From positions 265,765,562-265,829,561 of the forward strand of contig JARDYH010000003.1 in assembly GCA_029215795.1 (NCBI GenBank): DNA of 64,000 nucleotides, in the 5' to 3' direction. The translations under genes and the position numbers were made by a program. The notes beneath the pieces were generated by a model. The model saw only the letters and a program-made list of their open reading frames with translations, was not told the DNA's origin and did not search any database. This document shows, in pieces, positions 1-10,636 of this stretch. This DNA is from Anniella stebbinsi. Taxonomy: Eukaryota > Chordata > Lepidosauria > Squamata > Anniellidae. The stretch's first letter is position 1, and every line of letters begins with the position of its first letter.

Positions 1-569
1 TGCTTCTGCCAGAAGCACTAAGGTGATGGGGGATCTGCCGTTTCCCAACATCCCCGAGGGAATAAAGCTGCTCGTTATGAGGTATTGTTCGCTCTTCAAG
101 TGGTTTTTGCAGAAAAGTTTTCAACCTTTAAAAAAAAAAAGGATGAGGGAAAAAAGCATTCTTTTTAAAATAATATTAATTTAAAAAGAACAACAACAAA
201 AGCTATTCAGGGCAGTATTCAATATCCCTTTTTCCTCTAGCATTTGGGACACTTTTTCCCCAGAACCAAAGAGTAGTAGCTAATTTCTAAAAAGATTGAG
301 GAGAAAAACATGTCGACCACGCCCGCCCCTGAGAAAATTCAGCAGTTGAAATATTTTTGAAAGTTTCCCAAAATTCCACAGCCATTCCTCTTGAGGAATC
401 CCCAATTTTGCTTCCAATTTTGCTTCAGGTGGAATTTCAGTTGGCAACTCTATCTTTGAAGGTAAGCAATGTGCTTGTTAGGACTAGGATTTGGAGAGAT
501 GGGCAGAATCTATGCAGAATCGCAGCGCTGCACTGAGGGGAAGGAGGATTGGGTCTGAGAAGGACTTCA
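1..569. other. single-copy-looking DNA, no gene seen
   Basis: AT-rich sequence with an A-run near 130 and no open frame or repeat that I recognise. It ends where the first family A element begins. Confidence 0.4.
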
Positions 570-1017
570 GGTTGCCCGTGTACCTAAGGGTGTAGAGGGA
601 GGGAGGAGGGGGTGATCACGGACTTACCTGCTTCCGGGATCATCCCTGACCTACTAAACAGGAAGTGTGATGTCTCTGGAGGAAAGGGACGTCATGCCCG
701 CCATTTTGTTTGGTTTAAAGAGACAGGAGTCCTTGCGCGGCTGAGAAGGTAAGGGGAAAAAACCATGTGTGCCCCACCATCCTGGTGATGGCGGAATTGC
801 TTCCCCCCCCCCAATGGGCACGGAGCTATCCCTGCCCACCTCCGTACCCATTTCAGGTCCCAGAACAGTGGGGAAGTCATGATATCCCCAGTTTCCAGTA
901 TCCCAAGGTTTTCCCGGGATCATCCCTGGGTTGTCCCCGGTTGCCCCCAGGATCCCCCATGCATCGTTTAGATGCACAGGGATGACCCCAGGGAAAATTG
1001 CTGGTGTAGACATGGCC
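570..1017 (+). mobile_element. Family A TIR element, copy A1 (PIF/Harbinger-like MITE)
   Basis: This is a 448-bp non-autonomous DNA transposon. The left end carries GGTTGCCCGTGTACC and the right end is the inverted form of GGCCATGTCTACACC. The flanks are TCA on the left and TAA on the right, close to a 3-bp target duplication; copy A2 has an exact TAA pair. The body has a G-rich GTGTAGAGGGAGGG block, a GACGTCA (688-694), a CCGCCATTTTG (698-708) and G/C-rich palindromic pieces such as GATGCACAGGGATGACCCC near the right end. Splice-donor-like words occur at 622-630 on the minus strand and 746-754 on the plus strand. No transposase is encoded. The superfamily assignment rests on the 3-bp duplication and GG-starting termini, so it is probable rather than proven. 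Confidence 0.7.
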
Positions 1018-1023
1018 TAAATG

Positions 1024-1105
1024 TCCATCTGGTCCAGCATTCCGTTCATACAATGGCCAACCAGCTGCCTGTGGGAAACCTCGTTTGACTGGTCCAGCAT
1101 GTCCC
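1024..1105 (-). mobile_element. CR1 LINE 3'-end fragment
   Basis: Read on the minus strand, this matches the tail region of the other CR1 copies here: CAGCTGGTTGGCCATTGT, then GAACGGAATGCTGGACCAG. It abuts the right end of family A copy A1. It is short and diverged, and the phrase GACTGGTCCAGCAT is duplicated about 65 bases apart. Confidence 0.55.
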
Positions 1106-1109
1106 ACAA

Positions 1110-2304
1110 TAATGACAGAGGGGGATATTGTTGCAGAGTGATTGACAAAAGGAGAGGAAGCAAGTCCTTTTCAGCAACTATCAAGAGTTTCTGGTGGAAT
1201 CCAAAGGTTGTTCTGTTCATGCTGCACAAAACCATATCTGCTGACTGTCTAGCAGTTCCCAGTTTAAGCATGGGTAGAGGAGGTTGGGATCTAGTCATGA
1301 GCCTTAGCCTTGCACAGCACCATGCACTCATCTCTACATTCTCTTGGGCGTAATGTGATTCGCAGACCAATAAAACATCAGGTTTCCTGGCCCCTCAGGC
1401 AAGCACGCATTCTGGCAAACTAACATGGGATACCCAAATCTGTGAGACTTCTTTATTGCAGGAAATCTCACTGCAAGTACGTAACGGTTACATGCTTCAG
1501 AAATGATATAGGTGATGGTCAGTAGCTATAGGCTCCAAGAAGGTCCAGAACAGTCAAAAGCTAATCACTACTACCATGACTGAGATGCCCATGGAGGTGG
1601 TCTCCCCGTTGCCATCTCCATGGTTCCAAACACAAGGGAAGGTCAATCCATTCACGGGTTCCAAACCCGGACGAGGAACGGGAATGATTCCAGACACAGA
1701 ATGAGCTTCAAGGTGGAATCCGGAGAAATCTGGCGAGCTCAGGTTTTGCTGATCCGCACATTCCTCCCCACAGCTCCCAGCAGAAACGTTCAGTCGGTCA
1801 TTCTGAGGCAATCTTGTCAAATTGGACTTTGCTCCATTTCAAAGTCACATCGAGTTTCTCCAAATTCAATCCACCCACCCACGAAAGAATGTCCAAATTT
1901 GGGGATGCTACGAAAGATTGCTTTGGAGAATGCAAATGTTCTCCTTCACATTTGAGTTAGGCCTATGTGCTTGCGTTTTATGGGCTCTGTACACCGGTGC
2001 TGCAGAAACTCAGGCCTGTGGCCAAATGTAGATCACCTGGGGGGTTCTGACCTGACTGTTTGGGGCCACCCCTTCCCCCAATTGGTCCTAGCTTTTGCAT
2101 CTCTTTCCCTATTCTCAAAAGTTGAAATGCCTCCCCTAAGGCTGGTGGCAAGAACTTTACACTAGAATTCACTGGCCTGCCCCCTTGACCCCACCCCATT
2201 TAGCCTTCAGTTTCACCCACAACTGGAAGTGGTTCCCAGGAGTTTCTCTGAAATGGTATTTGGCCATTGAGCTGAAAGAGATTCAAGACCCCTGCTGTAT
2301 ACAC
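1110..2304. other. single-copy-looking DNA, no gene seen
   Basis: Mixed-composition sequence. The open frames here are short and overlap on both strands without a recognisable domain. I see no repeat with defined ends. Confidence 0.35.
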
Positions 2305-2644
2305 TAAGGCCCTTTCCACACCAGGCAGTTTGCCTGGGATGGACCTCGGCTGCTCCCTGTGTGGCCACACGATGCACAGGGAGTACTAGGGGAGGGCATG
2401 GGATGTTTCCTGGTTCCCCGGAACCAGAAAAATCCCATTTTTTTCCATGGGCCCTAGAACTTCCTGGAACTGCGGAAGAATGTGCCCGGCTGCCCCAGTT
2501 CTTCCGCACTTACTCACAAGTAAGTGCAGCAGAACCGATGGCCATGGAGCTGCACTGTGCGGCTCCTTGGCCATCAGGAGAGAGGGGGCCATCAAATTTG
2601 CCATCCCCAGGATAGCGGGGGAAGGGGGGCAAGATCACACATGG

Positions 2645-2672
<28 letters not shown>
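2645..2672. repeat. (TA)n microsatellite
   Basis: Fourteen TA dinucleotides inside family A copy A2; not present at this place in the other copies, so it is a local expansion. Confidence 0.95.
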
Positions 2673-2676
<4 letters not shown>

Positions 2677-2877
2677 TAACACTTACTGGTCTTCGCTGGA
2701 GTGCTCATGTGCTCTTCTTGCTTCAAAATAAATAAATAAATGGCAGCCACAACGTGCGATGGCCCAGGAGAAGCCCAGGATGTCACATTTGTATGCAGAT
2801 TGAAAGCATCGATCCCAAAAGTGGTTATTTCTGGGATCGCCCGCTCCCCACCCTCTCCAACCCTACGGTGTTGAAAG

Positions 2878-3339
2878 TAGGGCTGGGAACAGATCTGGAT
2901 CCGGATCCCAAATCCAAAGCAGATCGGGGTGATCCAGACCTCCCGGATCTGGATCACCCCGATCGGGGAGGTCCGGATTGTTCCAGACTGGATCAGATCA
3001 TTCCAGATCAATCCGGATCGATCCGGAGATCCAGGGCCCATTGGCCTTCCAGGTCCCTAGGTGTCAGCTGTGCAGCTGGCACCCAGGGACACCAGGCCGG
3101 TGGTGAGTCCATTGGACTCACCACCCTCCCCCCACTCTCCCTGCTTACCTGCTGCCTCCTTGTCACCGCTGCCATCCGCTGCTTCCGCTCTACTGAGAAT
3201 CAGTTCTCAGTAGAGCGGAAGTAGCAGCAGCGGCAGAAGCGGGTGGCGGTGGCGAGTAGGAGGCAACAGGTAAGCAGGGAGAGTTGGGGGAGGACAGTGA
3301 GTCCTTTTCCCCATAGACTGGACCAGATCAGAGACCCTA
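2878..3339. mobile_element. Family C hAT-like GATC-rich foldback element, copy C1
   Basis: A 462-bp element runs from TAGGG to CCCTA and is flanked by an exact 8-bp duplication, GTTGAAAG (2870-2877 and 3340-3347). The 8-bp duplication and TAGGG termini are what the hAT superfamily shows. The left part is full of GGATC/GATCC words. The centre has a palindrome GGTGAGTCCATTGGACTCACC-like (3101-3126), written here as GTGAGTCCA and its inverse. The right half is a hairpin of about 150 bp folding around CTGAGAATCAGTTCTCAG near 3195. Both arms of that hairpin carry AGGTAAGC, inward sequence GC-rich. No transposase frame is present. Confidence 0.85.
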
Positions 3340-3402
3340 GTTGAAAGGGCCTAATCCTCTCTGAAACACCCATTCCTTTTCAAAGAGGGTCCAGCAATAA
3401 TA

Positions 3403-3591
3403 GGTCCTGTTCAGACAACACACTAAGCCATGATGATTAAGTGTTTTGAGCAGCGTTTTCCTAACCATAACAGCATTTTTCTGTGATTTTTCCGTGGCTA
3501 CATAACCATGATTTAGCCTTGCTCATTAACCACTTGCTGAAAAAGGGTTAGCGGCCCTAACCATGGTTTAGTGTGTTATTTGAACAGGCCC
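3403..3591. mobile_element. Family F short TIR element, copy F1
   Basis: A 189-bp palindromic element with ends GGTCCTGTTCAGAC and the inverse of GGGCCTGTTCAAAT, flanked by ATA on both sides (3400-3402, 3592-3594). The arms contain ACACTAAGCCATG and its inverse. Non-coding. A second, more complex cluster of this family lies at 39771-40184. Confidence 0.7.
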
Positions 3592-3594
3592 ATA

Positions 3595-5135
3595 GCTACC
3601 AATGCAGGTTAAAAATCTATGAATGCCCTACTTCCCAGTATATGTTGAGTGTGACTAATGTAAAATATGCCTTCTTTTGCCAGACCTTCTCACTGGTTTT
3701 GCTAATGCCCACTGGGATCGCTTCCCTTTCGCTCAGCCTCTTCTGATGATCCTACCAAACTGAGACAAAACAGAAAAGAAGAAAAAGAAGAAAAAGTAAA
3801 GCAAATATTTCTACTCTTTTTCCACATAGTTGACTTATCTTGTTTAAATTATTCTTTCATCATCCACTTTTCCTCCTTTTTTTTTTTGAATGCCAGAGGC
3901 ACAGGCATGGAGGAATAGCACTTTTGGTAGGTGAAACGGCGGAGACTCAAGTGGGTATTCCCAACCTCACACGGCTCTAATTAAGAATAATTCTCAGTAA
4001 TGGACTTTGGCTGCAGGCTAAATAAATACTGTTCCTGAATATTTTCTTCTTAAATCTCCACATAAATGTGCTAATTGAAAGTCTCACATCTTCTTCCAAA
4101 TTGAATCCAACTCCATGTTCTTGAATTACTTCCTTTCATGTCCATTGTTCAAGCGGCTTCGACTAATTCCACTGTAGTTAAAGATCTCTCACCATGCATT
4201 TATAGCTCCCAGGCCTCCCCCCTCTGGGGAGATGTATTCTTAACCGGCCCAAAGCTGAAAAACGACACGCAGAATCTCACACCATATTTGTACCAACTAT
4301 TAAATTGCCCCCCTCCCACCCCCAAACAAACTTAAGAACATCCAAATCCTTTCCTGATGTTAAGACAACTAGTGATGGGGGAGAAATACATTCAGTTCAC
4401 ATTTTACGTTTTGAAGCACTATGCAAACCAAAACTCCATTTTTATTTTTATTATTATTATTATTATTATTGTTGCTGTGATGATGAGGATGAGGATTATT
4501 GAGATTTGTACTTCTCCAAATGTTGTAACGGAGTTCTCAAATCAAAATATCCATACAACATGGGTAATAACATTAAAATGCATTCCATTAGATCATTAGT
4601 TGCCAAAATAACTATATTAGACAGAATGCATGCATGAAAAAAATAACCCAAACAAACAAACAAACAACCATTTACCACATACAAAAATGTTTCTGTATTT
4701 TCAGATGAACTCCTCCTCCCCCTCCCCCCCCGACATGTTTTTGGGATGAACTGAACATAAATCTGGAGAAATTCTCAGAGTTTGCGTCAAACTGAATTTA
4801 AGACTGGAAAAAAAATGGGAACTAGAGAAACTAAAGCTGTGTATATCCCTCAAGGCAAAGGAGTTTCTGCTACAAGCTTTGCATCCTTCAAAGTAGTAAC
4901 CAAGCCATGCGATGTCCAAATGTTTTTGCTTTTGGGTGGAACCGTGAGAGCAGGCCTGGCATTAGCAAGAAGCATCCTCAAGCTCTTTCTGCTCCTTCCT
5001 TGTACTCTCTTCTCTGACGTTCCTCCAATGAACACCAAGAGGCCACCATTGTCATTGTCCCAAATGCCCTGGAGCAAGTGTTGGCTCTTGAAGGTTTGGA
5101 GATAAATCCCTTTGTATTAGGCCATGGTTTCTGTG
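3595..5135. other. single-copy-looking DNA with small microsatellites
   Basis: No gene or bounded repeat recognised. A (TTA)n tract occurs at about 4449-4470 followed by a GATGAGGAT run; (AAAC)n-type sequence occurs near 4650. Short open frames on both strands show no domain. Confidence 0.35.
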
Positions 5136-5138
5136 CTT

Positions 5139-5737
5139 GGCCCTTTCTACACCAGATGGGAGTAGAGGGAGGGAGGGAAGGAGGGAAGGAGGGGGCGGCA
5201 ATCCCAGAAATACCTGCTTCCAGGATCATCACTCTAAGCCACATAGGAGGTGCGACATCCTGGGAGGAAAGGGGGCAGTGGCGCCATAGTGCCGTGGCGC
5301 CCATCATTTTGTTTTTTACAGTGGGCCCGAAGAGAGCGCTTGAATTCCACCAGAAAACGTAAGTCTTTTTTTAAAAATGCTTGATACCGGGGGGGAGGGG
5401 GCCTCCCCCCACCATCCTGGGGATGGCGGAGTTGCTCCTCCCCTCTCCCCTGATGGGCATGGAGCCGCATGGCATGGCTCTGTGCCCATTTCTTCTACCG
5501 CTCTTATTCGCAAGTAAGCACAGCAGCAGCCGGGATGGGTGGCCACATCTTCTCATCTCCCACGATCTCGGGAACTTCCCAGGACCAGGGGAAAATTGAG
5601 ATTTTCCAGGGAGCCCTTATCCCTGGGAAATGCTGTGTCCATCCCACTCCCGCCCCCGGGAGTCCCTGTGCATCATTTACATGAACAGGGACCAGCCGGG
5701 GATGGTCCCAGGTAAACAGGCCAGTGTAGAAATGGCC
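5139..5737 (+). mobile_element. Family A TIR element, copy A3
   Basis: A 599-bp copy in the same orientation as A1, with ends GGCCCTTTCTACACC and the inverse of GGCCATTTCTACACT, flanked by CTT on each side (5136-5138, 5738-5740). It keeps the GTAGAGGGAGGG block, the CCATTTTG-type motif followed by a splice-donor-like AACGTAAGT (5356-5364), and the right-hand GGGA/TCCC palindromes. Short open frames crossing it are an effect of its GC-rich composition. Confidence 0.75.
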
Positions 5738-5740
5738 CTT

Positions 5741-7740
5741 AATTGTGTTTGCCCCTTCACTTTTTTTCTGACAGGCTCCGCATCTTTACCGGTGATGTGG
5801 CAGGCAGGTACAGCCTGGTTCTCTCCATGCTCGGGTTAGCTGTATCTGTCTATTGAATTTGGCCAGTGCAGATGAGTGAGAATTTTGTTTCTGTTCAATT
5901 TTGATACATTAAAAAAAAATGAAGACGGGAGAAAGCAGAAGTGGCAAATGTGCCCATCCGTAACCCAGGTCCTATAATTCATAAGCCAAAGGCAGAATCT
6001 TGAACTGAGTCCCAGAACAAATTGGTGGTCATGTAACTAAGGTGGCAGTTTCAGAACGAACATGATTTTCTACAAAACAAAAGACAATGGACCGTGTGAG
6101 CCTGACTTGGAAAGTGTATTGTGTTGCTGAGATTGAATCAAACCAAGATTTTGATTTCCATCGCAAGGCAGAGGTGGGTCTCCCCCCCTCCCTTCTCTAT
6201 TATTATTATTATTACAATGTGACATAATTAGATAAAATATATTGGGGATTTAGTTAGCAGTGGCATGAAAAATGAACTGAATGATGATGCTGGCCCTGTT
6301 GTGAGGAGCATCCGTTAATGACAAAGATCACAACTGTTGCTCTTCCCTGAAAAGAAAGGACACACTTGAATGAGGTCGAGACAACTGCTCTGTCCCTGGG
6401 CCCCAGATAAGGAAGATGAAGCAAGGGCTCTGTGGGTGCTATTCTGTCCCGTGTGTTCAAGCAAACCTATTATTTCCTCCCCATCTCTCTCTGTCTGTCT
6501 TTCTTTTCACTCTTCTAACTTGCTTTGGTTCTCCGGTGTTCCCAGAGCATATGGACTCTCTGGATCTTCTGCTGTTAACATCGAAACTTTGGGGAGCAGG
6601 GAATAACAGATCACAAATAGATTGAAAAGCCCCATTAAATACCCCCTCAGGTGGCCTGGGCAAAGATTCATTTCATTTCATATACTTCCCTCCCCCCTCC
6701 TGCAAACAAATAAATAAATAAATAAATAGATAGATAAGACGAGAATTATTTTGCCCGCAAATGAGGCTGCATTTGCCAAGAGAATTCCAGCAAACTCCAT
6801 GTACCATCCATAAAGGGAAACAAACGAATCAACTTTCCAAACAGGTAGGAGAAATGCTGCTCTGAAAAGGGGGATTTGCAGGAGAGAATCTGTACAATAT
6901 CCCAAATCATGGGTTTATCTCCATTTTTTAAATCCTCTTTCCTTTGTTCTTTACTGCACATATTTTAGGGGAAAATGAGGGGGTTACATTCAACGTATTT
7001 TATTTATTTATTTATTCATTTAAACATTTGCACCCCTTACCTGAAACCCCCTGTGCACCCCTGAATCTACTCCAGAGGATCCACCAACCCTCCAGAGTAG
7101 AATTTGAATGGGGATGTATGTGAATGGGGTTGCAGAGGGTGGGGAAATTCAATCTGCCAGAAGTGTGCATTCTGCTGGCAAACAGATACAATAGGTGCTG
7201 GGCTGAATCCTGCCCCTTAATTAGGGGATTTTTTTTTTCTCACACTGCTAACAAGGCATTTTTTTTCTGCCTCTTTTGCAGCAGGGAGGGGCTTTATTTC
7301 CGAGAATTTCTCCTTGGGGAGAGGGACAGCAATTCCACTCATGTTTTTAAAGTGTAGCCCGTTGTTGGTGCGTGTGTCTTCTTTCTATTTTATTTAAAAC
7401 ACCCCCGGCACTTAGAGAAGCCCAGCAGTTCCTAGTGAATGCCTACTGGAGACCATGTGACCTCTCCCTCTCCAATAGGCATCCAGTAAGAATTCCTGGG
7501 CTCCTGCAAAAAAAAAAAAAAAGAAAGAATAGAAAGAAGACTCCTCGACAACTGCTTACACTTAAACAGGTATGTGGAAACCCTCGCCCCTTCCCCAAGG
7601 AGAGAATTCTCTGAATTTCCCACCTCTTGCAGCCTCATTCAGCAGAGTTTTCATCCCCCCCACCCCCCATCCACTACAAAATGCCGAAAATGGAATAATT
7701 GAAATTTTTGGCACAGCACTACTTTCAACCAGGGATTTGG
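5741..7740. other. single-copy-looking DNA with simple repeats
   Basis: No gene seen. It contains (TTA)n near 6200, an AAATA/GATAG simple repeat at about 6706-6738 and a TTTATTTA tract at about 7000-7020. Pyrimidine-rich stretches near 6480 and 7230 make short open frames that I do not believe are coding. Confidence 0.35.
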
Positions 7741-7744
7741 ATTT

Positions 7745-8110
7745 GGAATATGGCCATTTATGTATTTGTTTATTTATTGGATTTATACACTTCTGACCAT
7801 AGTTCAAATTTATATCGAAATGGTTTATAAAGAAAGTAAAATACATCATTATATATGCAAAAAAGTATTTATAGGAAACAGGGATAAAAACATTAAAATC
7901 AAATGCTCATCATGGTGTGATTAATACACCAAAGCGGGCAGTGCAATCCATCAAGAAGGGGCTGGATAAAGAGATGGGTCTTCAATCGGCACATAAATCA
8001 TGCCACAATTGGGGCCTCCCAAATACCAGGAGGAAGGTAATCGTTAAGATTATGGTGCCACCATGGAAAAACCCCAGATTGCTAGAAGTTGTCAATTTAC
8101 GGGTTGCAGT
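7745..8110 (-). mobile_element. probable old L2 LINE remnant
   Basis: On the plus strand TTTATTTATTGGATTTATAC resembles the reverse of an L2 3' tail. Further right, pieces such as GGGGCCTCCCAAATACCAGG are compatible with decayed L2 C-terminal coding sequence on the minus strand. It is too diverged to translate. The call is tentative. Confidence 0.3.
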
Positions 8111-8121
8111 ATGATCAGCAA

Positions 8122-8146
8122 CATATATATATATATATATATATAT
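8122..8146. repeat. (AT)n microsatellite
   Basis: About twelve AT dinucleotides, flanked by CAAC and GGGTGAG. Confidence 0.95.
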
Positions 8147-8149
8147 GGG

Positions 8150-9970
8150 TGAGATAGTTGACAATTACTCCAGTTTAATTAAAATATAAATGACTCTTAG
8201 AATCCTAGAAATGTATACTCAGAAGTTGTGATGCCACCAAATTTCGTAATTAGTTGACTTGCTGGTTGAGCTTCACCTGTTCATAATGCTCACCATTTTA
8301 ATGGGCTTGGACTGGTGTTTTACAACCATGCTATTAAGTTAAGAATTAATCACAAGCTTCTGAGCATGCACATTCTGTAGCTAAACAATGCTGTTTCTGC
8401 ACATGTGCTGAGTTGGATGAATTAACCTTTTTCTTGCTTATGGTAAACTGTCATGATGCCACATCTCTCTCTGACTCTTACTGTATTAGTCTTGGGTTAC
8501 AGTTGTTTCTATACTACTTTCTTTTATTTGATAGAAGTAAATGTGTACTTTATTTAGTGCTGCTGATGGATTGAGTATTTTTGAGGGAGGCCAAGTGAAA
8601 ACAACCAATCAGGACGTTTAATGATGGATGATGTCATGATGCACGTCCAAACTACATCTCCCATGATGCAACTTGATACTGTGCATGTGCAAAAGCTCAT
8701 TTACATGGGGTTAGACTTCATTTTAAGGGAGAATTCTCATCTGAATGTAAATGGGTGAATTTGTTATTATTCAAGGAAACAACTAATTCACCGGGGATAT
8801 ATTTGCTCATCACTATTCAGAAGTAAATCAATGAGATTTGCTTAAGGTTGCAACCTTAAGGATTACTTTATAGTATGAGGTAAACTATACAGAAATGTTA
8901 TATGTGGTTTGTAAAGACCCCAATGTTAATTCATATGGGATTTCACCTCATTTGTGAACTTTTTCCTTCTATTTAAAATTTCCCAGAGGTATGCATCAAA
9001 ACAAAACAAAACTGAATGGTTAATACCTCCTTAACTTCTTTAATAATATAAAGTAGCTATTATGATGTTAAATGAGAGGTTTTTAAATATTAAATATTGT
9101 TATTAAAATATTTGTATTTCAGCTAGGGATGTTAGAGGAATCTGGTTTGGATTACATTTACAATGACTTTGTTAGTGAGCAGAAATATAGATTTCACAAG
9201 GTTATGAAATGTCACAAAGATACCTGTATAGCCTAACAGAGTGAATAGATTTCAGCAGGCTTTAGCTAACAAGAGTAGGCCTCATTCCCTGGATGGGCCT
9301 CTCTTAGTTATGTCACCCTTTTCTCATAGAAAGTCCATATTTCTGCTCACTCACTACAGGGGTGAAATTTGGTAAGTTTTTGCCATCTCCACCCCCAGAC
9401 ACCAGCTCACAGGTCCCTGAACTGGCACACTGAGTCAGGCAAGCTCATAGTTTCCAACTTTTTTGTGCAAAACATGGTTTGCAAAAATGAAGATTTGCAG
9501 AAATCCATATTTGCGCAAAATCACTAGTGGAACATTTACAGAAATTGTGATTTTGGCAAATTCATGGCTTTAAATACTGCAATTTGTGCAAGTGCAAGTA
9601 GTCATTTATGCCTGGCAATTTTGTGCAAATTGTGCTATTTACAGCTGTGAGTTTGTGCAAATTGCAATATCCGTAAATATCCCCATTTGCGATTTTACAC
9701 AAAATCACAGGTCGTGGATAAAGCACAACAACTTGCAAACTCTCACCAGGCACCCACAAACTGTCTTGTGGCTTACCCGCATGTCTGCTGGGATTGGGCA
9801 ACCAGTGGGAGTCTGGCAAGCAGAGCATGAACAGGAAGTCGGGGAGCTCACCTGTCCCTAATTTCACCTTTCTGGCTCTGATGGAACCTTTGAGATGGCT
9901 AGCAATCATCACTGAAAACACAAAACACGAACAGTATTAAAAACCAACATCATAAAGCAGTACAATGGCA
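8150..9970. other. AT-rich DNA without recognised gene
   Basis: Contains an inverted pair of about 20 bases (around 9172-9192 and 9332-9355, sharing GAGCAGAAATAT) and, from about 9465 to 9720, repeated GTGCAAAT / ATTTGCGC words typical of the AT-rich repeat family H found elsewhere in the window. Confidence 0.35.
8651..8669 (+). promoter_or_regulatory. ZNF143/Staf-like motif
   Basis: ACTACATCTCCCATGATGC agrees at most positions with the vertebrate ZNF143/Staf promoter motif ACTACAATTCCCAGCATGC (known family consensus). It sits in a short stretch rich in palindromic ATGATG/CATGATG words and next to CTCATTTACATGG. No gene start is visible nearby, so it may be a remnant of a mobile element carrying this motif, or a chance match. 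Confidence 0.35.
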
Positions 9971-9974
9971 GCAA

Positions 9975-10002
9975 AATAATAATAATAATAATAATAATAA
10001 TA
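9975..10002. repeat. (AAT)n microsatellite
   Basis: About nine AAT units just left of family B copy B1. Confidence 0.9.
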
Positions 10003-10030
10003 AGAGTCAGTGATTCAACGTGTTCAATGA

Positions 10031-10636
10031 TAGGCTGACCATATGACTGGGAGAACAGGGCTCCTGTAACTTTAACAGTTGTAGAGAAAAGGGAATTTCA
10101 GCCAGTGTCCTTTGTATGCAATTAGTTCCTGGTGAAATTCCCTCTTCATCACAACAGTTAAAGGTCCCCTCTACAAGGATTCGCTTTTGCGCCCGGTTAG
10201 GCGATTATGAGCATAATCGCTGAAGCGCATTTACACCTAATACCTCTGCACGAGAGGCAGTGAGAGGCGACGAAGCGCATTAACGGATGTCCAAAATGCG
10301 CTTTCCAAGTAGTTAATGCGCATAAGCGCTTGTTCACATAGTCAAAATGCGCTTTAACAGCCGGAGCAAAATAAAACTCGCGATTTAACGCGCATTCGAT
10401 AATGCGCATAATCGGAGAGATAACGCGCCTCTACGCCCGATTTGCGCTCCGTTCTTGTAGAGGTAAATTTTTTTAAGCGCCTTGAAAGAGCTTTAAACCT
10501 CTCTTGTAGAGGCAGCCAAAGTTGCAGGCACTATACTAGAGTGACCATATACAAAAGAAGGCAGGGCCCCTGCACCTTTTCTCTACAACTGTTAAAGTTA
10601 CAGGAGCCCTGACCTCTTTTCCCCATGGTCAGCCTA
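10031..10636. mobile_element. Family B hAT foldback element, copy B1, with nested family D element
   Basis: TAGGCTGACC ... GGTCAGCCTA, flanked by exact 8-bp duplications TTCAATGA (10023-10030 and 10637-10644). The 8-bp duplication places it with hAT transposons. Other copies are 320 bp; this one is about 250 bp of family B sequence because roughly 68 bp of the right half are missing. It carries a 354-bp family D element inserted in the left half (10164-10517). The remaining sequence folds back on itself: TTTAACAGTTGTAGAGAAAAGG in the left arm pairs with its inverse in the right arm. Confidence 0.88.
10164..10517 (+). mobile_element. Family D GCGCAT-rich TIR element, copy D1
   Basis: An inserted block inside family B copy B1. 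The interrupted host sequence AGTTAAAG/TTGCAGG is known intact from the other B copies, so the insert ends are well defined: left GTCCCCTCTACAAGG, right CTTGTAGAGGCAGCC, with AAA or AAAG repeated on the two sides (10160-10163, 10518-10521). The interior has at least eight GCGC-centred words (AAGCGCATT, TAATGCGCATAAGCGC, AATGCGCTTT, CGCGCATTCG) and CpG density far above the surroundings. CTTGTAGAGG occurs twice at the right end, about 60 bp apart. There is no coding frame of interest. The superfamily is not identifiable from these ends. Confidence 0.8.

Larger units (their letters stand above)
2308..3351 (-). mobile_element. Family A TIR element, copy A2, interrupted by a family C element
   Basis: Both ends are clear: left GGCCCTTTCCACACC, right the inverted form of GGCCCTTTCAACACC. 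The flanks are exact TAA trinucleotides (2305-2307 and 3352-3354), the TWA-type duplication known for PIF/Harbinger transposons. Orientation is opposite to A1. The element is split at 2878-3339 by a hAT-like element that landed about a dozen bases from its right terminus. Without that insertion and its duplicated 8 bp, family A contributes about 574 bp. A (TA)n run lies at 2645-2672 inside. No coding capacity is seen. Confidence 0.8.

Noticed and set aside
2592..3224. Frames of about 150 codons on both strands
   Set aside because: They cross a (TA)n microsatellite and the GATC-rich hAT element, where repeated GATCC/GGATC words remove stops on both strands.
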